Source: a virus
Virus record (IMG/VR): IMGVR_UViG_3300042549_004244
Location: 1-46,128 of that record
DNA: 46,128 bases
Strand: one strand, 5' to 3'
Shown here: positions 41,891-46,128 of the stretch, one piece after another
How positions within the stretch are numbered: position 1 is the stretch's first letter
Layout of the letters: each line of letters begins with the position of its first letter
The notes under the pieces: model-generated
What the model was told of the DNA's origin: nothing
Seen by the model: the letters and a program-made list of their open reading frames with translations, nothing else
The model's database searches: none
Translations under genes and position numbers: made by a program

Positions 41891-42713
41891 TAGATTTTAA
41901 CGCTTTAATTAACATATTAAGACTGATGCCTTCCTTATCGGCTATTTTTTTAATTGATTGAATGTTTTTCAATAATATTTTACTTATACCTTTATCTTTA
42001 ACTACATCAGAATTATTTGATGATTTTTTGGTTAACATATCCTCAACCATTTTAATCATTTTTTGTTTTTGTTGTTCCTCAATATTATCTTTTTCGGATA
42101 ATCTTTGTTTTAATTCACCATCTTCTCTTTTTTGTTTTGGTAATTTACCAAATTGTTTCGCTCTTTCAATAGCATTTTCAACACCCATTTTTTTAAGTGT
42201 TTTAACGGTATTGTTAAAATCCATGTCTTTTGTTTCTTCGTATCCGAATGCTTCTGAATAATCTACCTCATTAATAACCTCATCAGACCCTTCTTCACCT
42301 TCACCATAATAAACTCTATAACCTCTAGTTAAAGGGTCGTTGGTTATTCTCGCCATTGCAACAGTTTGGTCAGTAGTTTTATGTGGTGTTAAGGTTTGAT
42401 TAAGAAATGGTATTTTTGAACTTAACATTGTTCCATCAGAATCAACTAATTCATCAATTTCTTTTTTAGGTTTAATACTTTTTAACTTATTAGTTAATGC
42501 GTTTTTGGAAACTTTTGTTTTAGATTTTAAAACATTCCCAACAATATTTTTAACTTTTTTAGAATCTTTTTTATCAAAGTCAATTCTCTCATCATTCTTT
42601 CTAGATTCAGTTAAAGTATCCGCAATAGAATAATATAAGGAGATTTTGTCTGTTCTCTCTTTCAAAAAGAAGTAATAATTATTACTATAGTACTCTGTAT
42701 TAAAATTTATCAT
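41883..42713 (-). CDS. Unknown 276-aa protein, first gene of late operon
   Basis: The Tyr/Asn-rich N-terminus (MINFNTEYYSNNYYFFLKER) is followed by SIADTLTESRKNDERID, a basic Lys-rich region (about 50-95, KSKTKVSKNALTNKLKSIKP), and VAMARITNDPLTRGYRVYYG, a likely small beta unit. The C-terminal half is helical and basic. It could bind DNA or RNA or pack inside the head; no family is recognised. It starts just after the divergent late-type boxes and heads the five-gene minus-strand operon. The (L)TE site resembles other (I/L)xE sites but is weak. Confidence 0.62.
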   Translation of the reverse strand: MINFNTEYYSNNYYFFLKERTDKISLYYSIADTLTESRKNDERIDFDKKDSKKVKNIVGNVLKSKTKVSKNALTNKLKSIKPKKEIDELVDSDGTMLSSKIPFLNQTLTPHKTTDQTVAMARITNDPLTRGYRVYYGEGEEGSDEVINEVDYSEAFGYEETKDMDFNNTVKTLKKMGVENAIERAKQFGKLPKQKREDGELKQRLSEKDNIEEQQKQKMIKMVEDMLTKKSSNNSDVVKDKGISKILLKNIQSIKKIADKEGISLNMLIKALKSNE

Positions 42714-42726
42714 ATAACTTTTTCAT

Positions 42727-42734
42727 ATAAATAC
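42727..42734 (-). promoter_or_regulatory. Candidate late promoter, minus arm of divergent pair
   Basis: GTATTTAT on the minus strand lies 13 bases before the ATG at 42713. With the plus-strand copy at 42746-42753 it forms an inverted pair separated by 11 bases, driving two divergent late operons. Confidence 0.4.
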
Positions 42735-42745
42735 TTCGTTTTAAT

Positions 42746-42753
42746 GTATTTAT
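42746..42753 (+). promoter_or_regulatory. Candidate late promoter, plus arm of divergent pair
   Basis: GTATTTAT lies 10 bases before the ATG at 42764 and is followed by CAT. It is the mirror image of the minus-strand copy at 42727-42734. Confidence 0.4.
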
Positions 42754-42763
42754 CATAAAAAAG

Positions 42764-45052
42764 ATGGCACAACAAAATATAAATCAATACGTCTATCCAA
42801 ATTGGGGTCTAAATTTTGCTTTAGAAACCTACGATATGTCTTTAACATCTGATGAAAGGAACTACAATCAAGAGGTTGTGTTTTCCCCATATTTGATTGC
42901 ACAGACCTATGGTAATAGATTGCCATTTTATTTTGATATTAATAATCCTTTAAGTGTTCAAGATTTAACATTAAATTATAAGGATTATAATCGAAATAAT
43001 ATTTTTGTTTCTCAAAACTTTTACAACCCTAAAGAATTAGATATAACATGTTTTAATTCACACACATCTTGTGATATTGGATTAACCGGTATTGACAATG
43101 GTTTAGTGACTAAAATGACCGGAGAAACCATTACATTTACTGAAGGAATATTTTCCGATAATTTAAAATTTGATAGAATGTATTTTGATAGAAGATTGAA
43201 ATTATTCCAAGTAACGGGGAATACTCAATCTCCTAATGTTAGATTTTCAGGGTTTAATAAAACTGTTTTATATGAAGTTGTAAGTAAGTATAGTCCATAT
43301 GAAGGTAGATACCACGAATTATACGGAGGTTTTTATCAAGGTTTTTATAAATTATTTGGTTATGACTATGAAATATTCCCTGAAAGGATGAATAGAGGAT
43401 GGTCAGTTGAAATGTTGTTAAAACCAAGATTAATCAATGAGTACATACCGACATCGGGTGAAACTACATTAAACCAAATTTATCCTGAAAATAAAAATAT
43501 ATTCTTTTATTTAGGTGCGAGAGCTGAAAATAAATTTTATCACCACGCTGATGGTCATCCTAATTGTTTTACAGGTTATACTCGTGTAACCTCTGATTTA
43601 TATAATTGTATTCAAACTTGCGCTTGTTGTAATAGAACGGTAACGGATAGTAGATGTATCTACGTATATCCGCCAAGGTCTTTATATGGTGTTCACGACC
43701 CCCATGTTAATTACGGATGTAATGAATGTTATGGTAATCCACAACTAAAAATAACTTGTGGGTGTGATTGTAATTTAGACCCTTGTGAAACTTGTGGTTG
43801 GGAATGTCAAACACATACTTGCGCATCAATTATTGAGCCGACACCAACTCCAACGCCAACACCAACATCAACACCGACAAATTGTGAACCTACAACACCA
43901 ACATGTACAGATGTTTGTTATAGTTGTTCAACGTGTTATGACTTTGGTAATTGTGAAACATGTAAACCAACAGGGTTTAGTTCAATAGAATATACTTGTG
44001 AAACAAATCCATTGTTTGACGCAATGTCCAACGCATTATCATTTAAATTATGTGGTGACCCTAAAAATCCTCAAATCGGTGTTAAAGTTTTAAGATTCAC
44101 CGGTGGATGTGAAACAAGTGGAACTTGTTCTACTAGTGGTTTAACATATACTACAGGATATACCATAACAGAATATTGTTCACCGGGAGGGATTTACCCA
44201 ACTTGTTATACTGAAAACCCTGCTTGGTTAAATGAAGAACATTGGTTCCAATTAGATGCTGTATGGGAAAGATATACTTGGCTTGATGATTGTGATTTAT
44301 GGTATAGAGGTGGTTTGGGTATTATTACTCAAGAACAATATTTAGAATCATTAGCTCATAATTCAATATCATTAATAACTGTACCATATACTCAATTAAA
44401 TAATGTTGACCCTTCAAAAATTGAATTGGTTAATTTAAACCAAAGATGGTTAGAAGAAAAAAATTATAGAAGAGGTAGGTTAAAAATTTATATAAATGGT
44501 AAAATATTCTATACCATTGAAGATTTTGAAGAGATTATTCCAAGAGCTTTAAGTACCGATAAGGAAAAACAAGTTGGAGTTCCTTTTAACATATCGTGGG
44601 GTGGTGGTACTCAAGGTTTAAGAGAAAATTTAACATTTTCATCTTGTACATTACCTTATGGTCCATATCAACAAGACCCTGAATGTTTTCCAGTTAATGA
44701 TTTAACGGGGACAACATTTAATGGGATGAACACAAATATTGTTATTGAACAAAATTTTGCAGGAACTTTTGAAGGAGGTATTTCTCAATTCAGAATGTAC
44801 GTAACTCCATTATCGGCACCTGAAGTTAAACATAATTTTAATATATTAAAAAATACATTTAGAATGTTTAACCCAGACTGTCCTGATTGTAGTACCGAAA
44901 TTTGTCCTCCGGACGATTTTACATACACAATAGGTGACATTTCAACCACAACTACTACAACAATTCCGGTAACAACGACAACTACCACAATACCTGTGAC
45001 AACAACTACTACAACAATTCCGGTAACTACAACCACTACAACAATAATTTAA
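42764..45052 (+). CDS. Large Cys-rich, lectin-like virion protein
   Basis: This 762-aa protein has ConA/LamG-like jelly-roll elements split by an insertion: WSVEMLLKPRLINEYIPTSG and NIFFYLGARAENKFYHHADG before it, then HWFQLDAVWERY and RRGRLKIYINGKIFYTIEDF. VGVPFNISWGGGTQGLREN and GGISQFRMYVTPLSAPEVKH follow. The insertion (about residues 270-440) holds roughly 25-30 Cys in CxC, CxxC and GCDC patterns and a PTPTP stalk. The C-terminus is four 9-residue TTTTTTIPV-type repeats. The whole looks like a carbohydrate-binding tail or head fibre. A signal peptide is absent. The lectin call is from pattern only. It shares an upstream region with the divergent late operon. Confidence 0.72.
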   Translation: MAQQNINQYVYPNWGLNFALETYDMSLTSDERNYNQEVVFSPYLIAQTYGNRLPFYFDINNPLSVQDLTLNYKDYNRNNIFVSQNFYNPKELDITCFNSHTSCDIGLTGIDNGLVTKMTGETITFTEGIFSDNLKFDRMYFDRRLKLFQVTGNTQSPNVRFSGFNKTVLYEVVSKYSPYEGRYHELYGGFYQGFYKLFGYDYEIFPERMNRGWSVEMLLKPRLINEYIPTSGETTLNQIYPENKNIFFYLGARAENKFYHHADGHPNCFTGYTRVTSDLYNCIQTCACCNRTVTDSRCIYVYPPRSLYGVHDPHVNYGCNECYGNPQLKITCGCDCNLDPCETCGWECQTHTCASIIEPTPTPTPTPTSTPTNCEPTTPTCTDVCYSCSTCYDFGNCETCKPTGFSSIEYTCETNPLFDAMSNALSFKLCGDPKNPQIGVKVLRFTGGCETSGTCSTSGLTYTTGYTITEYCSPGGIYPTCYTENPAWLNEEHWFQLDAVWERYTWLDDCDLWYRGGLGIITQEQYLESLAHNSISLITVPYTQLNNVDPSKIELVNLNQRWLEEKNYRRGRLKIYINGKIFYTIEDFEEIIPRALSTDKEKQVGVPFNISWGGGTQGLRENLTFSSCTLPYGPYQQDPECFPVNDLTGTTFNGMNTNIVIEQNFAGTFEGGISQFRMYVTPLSAPEVKHNFNILKNTFRMFNPDCPDCSTEICPPDDFTYTIGDISTTTTTTIPVTTTTTTIPVTTTTTTIPVTTTTTTII
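43843..43878 (+). repeat. Pro-Thr coding microrepeat
   Basis: Alternating Pro/Thr codons encode a short [12 protein letters not shown] stalk within the Cys-rich insertion of the lectin-like protein, between two Cys clusters. Confidence 0.8.
44945..45052 (+). repeat. Four 27-bp coding repeats (TTTTTTIPV)
   Basis: Units start at 44945, 44972, 44999 and 45026; the last ends in isoleucines and the stop. The codons vary at third positions while the residues are constant, so the Thr-rich tail is under protein-level selection. Thr runs of this kind are possible O-glycosylation sites. Confidence 0.88.
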
Positions 45053-45065
45053 TAAGTAATTTAAT

Positions 45066-46115
45066 ATGTCACAATCAATAACAATTAAGAGTATAAATTA
45101 TGATGGGGAGATTGCTAATATAATCTTTACCCCTGACGTTGATAATGTTGTAATTAATTTGGGACAACAAACTCTTCCATTTTTATTTAGACCCTATTTG
45201 TTAACACCCCCACGAGATGTTTATGGGGTGTACACAATTGTTGTTATTGTAAATGGTATTGAGTGTCCTAACATTTTAAATGTTCCAAGACCTACTCCGA
45301 CACCAACACCGACACTAACACCGACAAGTACCCCGACATTAACACCGACAAGTACACCAACACCAACACCAACGGTGACAGTAAACCCTTGTTTATTAAC
45401 TTCAACACCAACACCAACAAACACATCAACCGTAACACCAACGTTAACATCTACTCCAACAGGAACATGTACTAATCCTTGCGGTTGTCCGGAACCAACA
45501 AAAACAGCAAGACCAAGTAAAACACCAAGACCAACTTTGACCGCAACAAGTGGATATTGTTGGCCAACACCTACGCCTACTTTAACAAACACACCTACTC
45601 AAACATCAACTGCAACACCAACTCCAACGCCAACATTAGAACCATTAAATTTAACTCTTTTTACCGAATATGAACCGGGTTCAATAATTGCATATTATAC
45701 ATTAGTGTTAAACCGTTCATATAGTGAAGAAATAAATGTTACTTTTGAAAATGTTCTAAATGTTTATAGTGGTTCTCCAATTACAATATTTACAGGTGTT
45801 ACGGTTAATTTGGGAAGTTTATCAGGACAAACTATTGTTACAATAAATGAAGATTATAACAACTACACAGGAGAGCCGTTTTTTAGTCAATTATCAGGAA
45901 CTCCGGTTGGAAGTACATATGAAATTATTGTTATTCCTTTTATTCCTACGCCAACGCCAACACCTACATTTACAAGTACCCCTACACCAACATTTACAAG
46001 TACTCCTACACCAACTCCTACACCTTCAACACCAATTGACATTTTAATTAATCCAATTATAACTGAAAATGATGAATATATTATTGTTGGTGATAATTTT
46101 TATTTAATGTATTAA
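45066..46115 (+). CDS. Pro/Thr-stalk virion protein
   Basis: This 349-aa protein has an N-terminal beta-rich domain (about 1-74, [20 protein letters not shown], then [20 protein letters not shown]) and a long [13 protein letters not shown] stalk (75-200) interrupted by a Cys-rich knot ([20 protein letters not shown]). A second beta-sandwich-like domain follows (about 198-295, [20 protein letters not shown]), then another [11 protein letters not shown] stalk and a short acidic C-terminal tip. The alternating globular/stalk layout fits a surface fibre or decoration protein. No family is recognised. It follows the lectin-like gene by 13 bases, probably in one late transcript. Confidence 0.72.
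   Translation: MSQSITIKSINYDGEIANIIFTPDVDNVVINLGQQTLPFLFRPYLLTPPRDVYGVYTIVVIVNGIECPNILNVPRPTPTPTPTLTPTSTPTLTPTSTPTPTPTVTVNPCLLTSTPTPTNTSTVTPTLTSTPTGTCTNPCGCPEPTKTARPSKTPRPTLTATSGYCWPTPTPTLTNTPTQTSTATPTPTPTLEPLNLTLFTEYEPGSIIAYYTLVLNRSYSEEINVTFENVLNVYSGSPITIFTGVTVNLGSLSGQTIVTINEDYNNYTGEPFFSQLSGTPVGSTYEIIVIPFIPTPTPTPTFTSTPTPTFTSTPTPTPTPSTPIDILINPIITENDEYIIVGDNFYLMY
45289..45646 (+). repeat. Long Pro-Thr/Ser-Thr coding stalk
   Basis: About 120 codons are dominated by PTPT, TSTP and TLTP units, broken by a short Cys-containing insert. The opposite strand shows a long open frame only because of this low-complexity composition. Confidence 0.8.
45946..46032 (+). repeat. Second Pro-Thr stalk repeat
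   Basis: [13 protein letters not shown] units recur near the C-terminus of the same gene. The TPTFTSTP unit is repeated twice with third-position differences. Confidence 0.8.
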
Positions 46116-46128
46116 AATAAAATTAAAA

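Noticed and set aside
42726-42733. T4-type TATAAATA late promoter on the plus strand
   Set aside because: It is the reverse of the minus-strand box and lies about 30 bases from the plus ATG; the GTATTTAT copy at 42746 better fits the spacing seen elsewhere. It cannot be excluded.
45221-45592. Minus-strand Gly/Val-rich open frame
   Set aside because: It is the antisense of the Pro/Thr stalk repeat; low complexity with no plausible start or neighbours.

Overview
The window is a piece of a tailed-phage genome with a T4-like (Straboviridae-like) head module. It is probably an uncultured myovirus infecting a Bacteroidota (flavobacterium-like) host. The phage assignment rests on an ordered set of genes: large terminase (gp17-like), portal (gp20-like), prohead protease (gp21-like), acidic scaffold (gp22-like) and major capsid protein (gp23-like). 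A gp5-like baseplate hub protein and a gp55-like late sigma factor support it. The host guess rests on four things: very AT-rich DNA, an almost complete lack of Shine-Dalgarno sequences before starts, a Bacteroidota-type bS21 ribosomal protein, and a small secreted protein whose signal peptide ends in FSQ. No tRNA, CRISPR array, integrase or insertion sequence was seen, and no stretch over 300 bases lacks a gene.

Layout. (1) 1-14121, plus strand: three unknown genes (the first cut by the window edge), a 453-aa unknown, terminase, a Pro/Thr-rich protein, portal, a probable core protein, an unknown, the protease, a 69-aa protein, scaffold and capsid. A bS21 gene lies inside this block on the minus strand. 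(2) 14204-17425, both strands: small accessory genes separated by hairpin terminators, several of which contain stop codons. (3) 17430-23402, minus: structural and baseplate genes. (4) 23429-26930, minus: late sigma factor, two glycosyltransferases, a 92-aa unknown and a degenerate HAD protein. (5) 27010-39731, minus: PhoH, six glycosyltransferase genes, a GNAT acetyltransferase, a sugar O-methyltransferase-like protein, a DegT/DnrJ aminotransferase, a GDPD-like protein, a HAD-nucleotidyltransferase fusion, dUTPase, a 3'-5' exonuclease and a cytidylyltransferase-like protein. (6) 39844-42713, minus: five late-type unknowns, one with a WYL-like domain. (7) 42764-46115, plus: a Cys-rich lectin-like virion protein and a Pro/Thr-stalk protein.

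Regulation. A motif, (A/G)TATTTAT(A/C), recurs 4-23 bases upstream of structural genes on both strands and is not seen before the glycan and nucleotide genes. It is the best candidate late promoter for the gp55-like sigma. The glycan block instead starts at a sigma70/Bacteroidota-like promoter (39752-39780), directly behind the terminator of the neighbouring late operon.

Most interesting points: the phage bS21 gene, whose 3' half doubles as the antisense terminator of the portal operon; the large sugar-synthesis and transfer cassette in the same genome as Thr/Pro-rich virion proteins, which suggests phage-encoded virion or host-surface glycosylation; and recurrent N-terminal basic peptides ending in (I/L)xE that look like T4-type capsid-targeting propeptides. 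All functions are read from motifs by eye; no database search was run.
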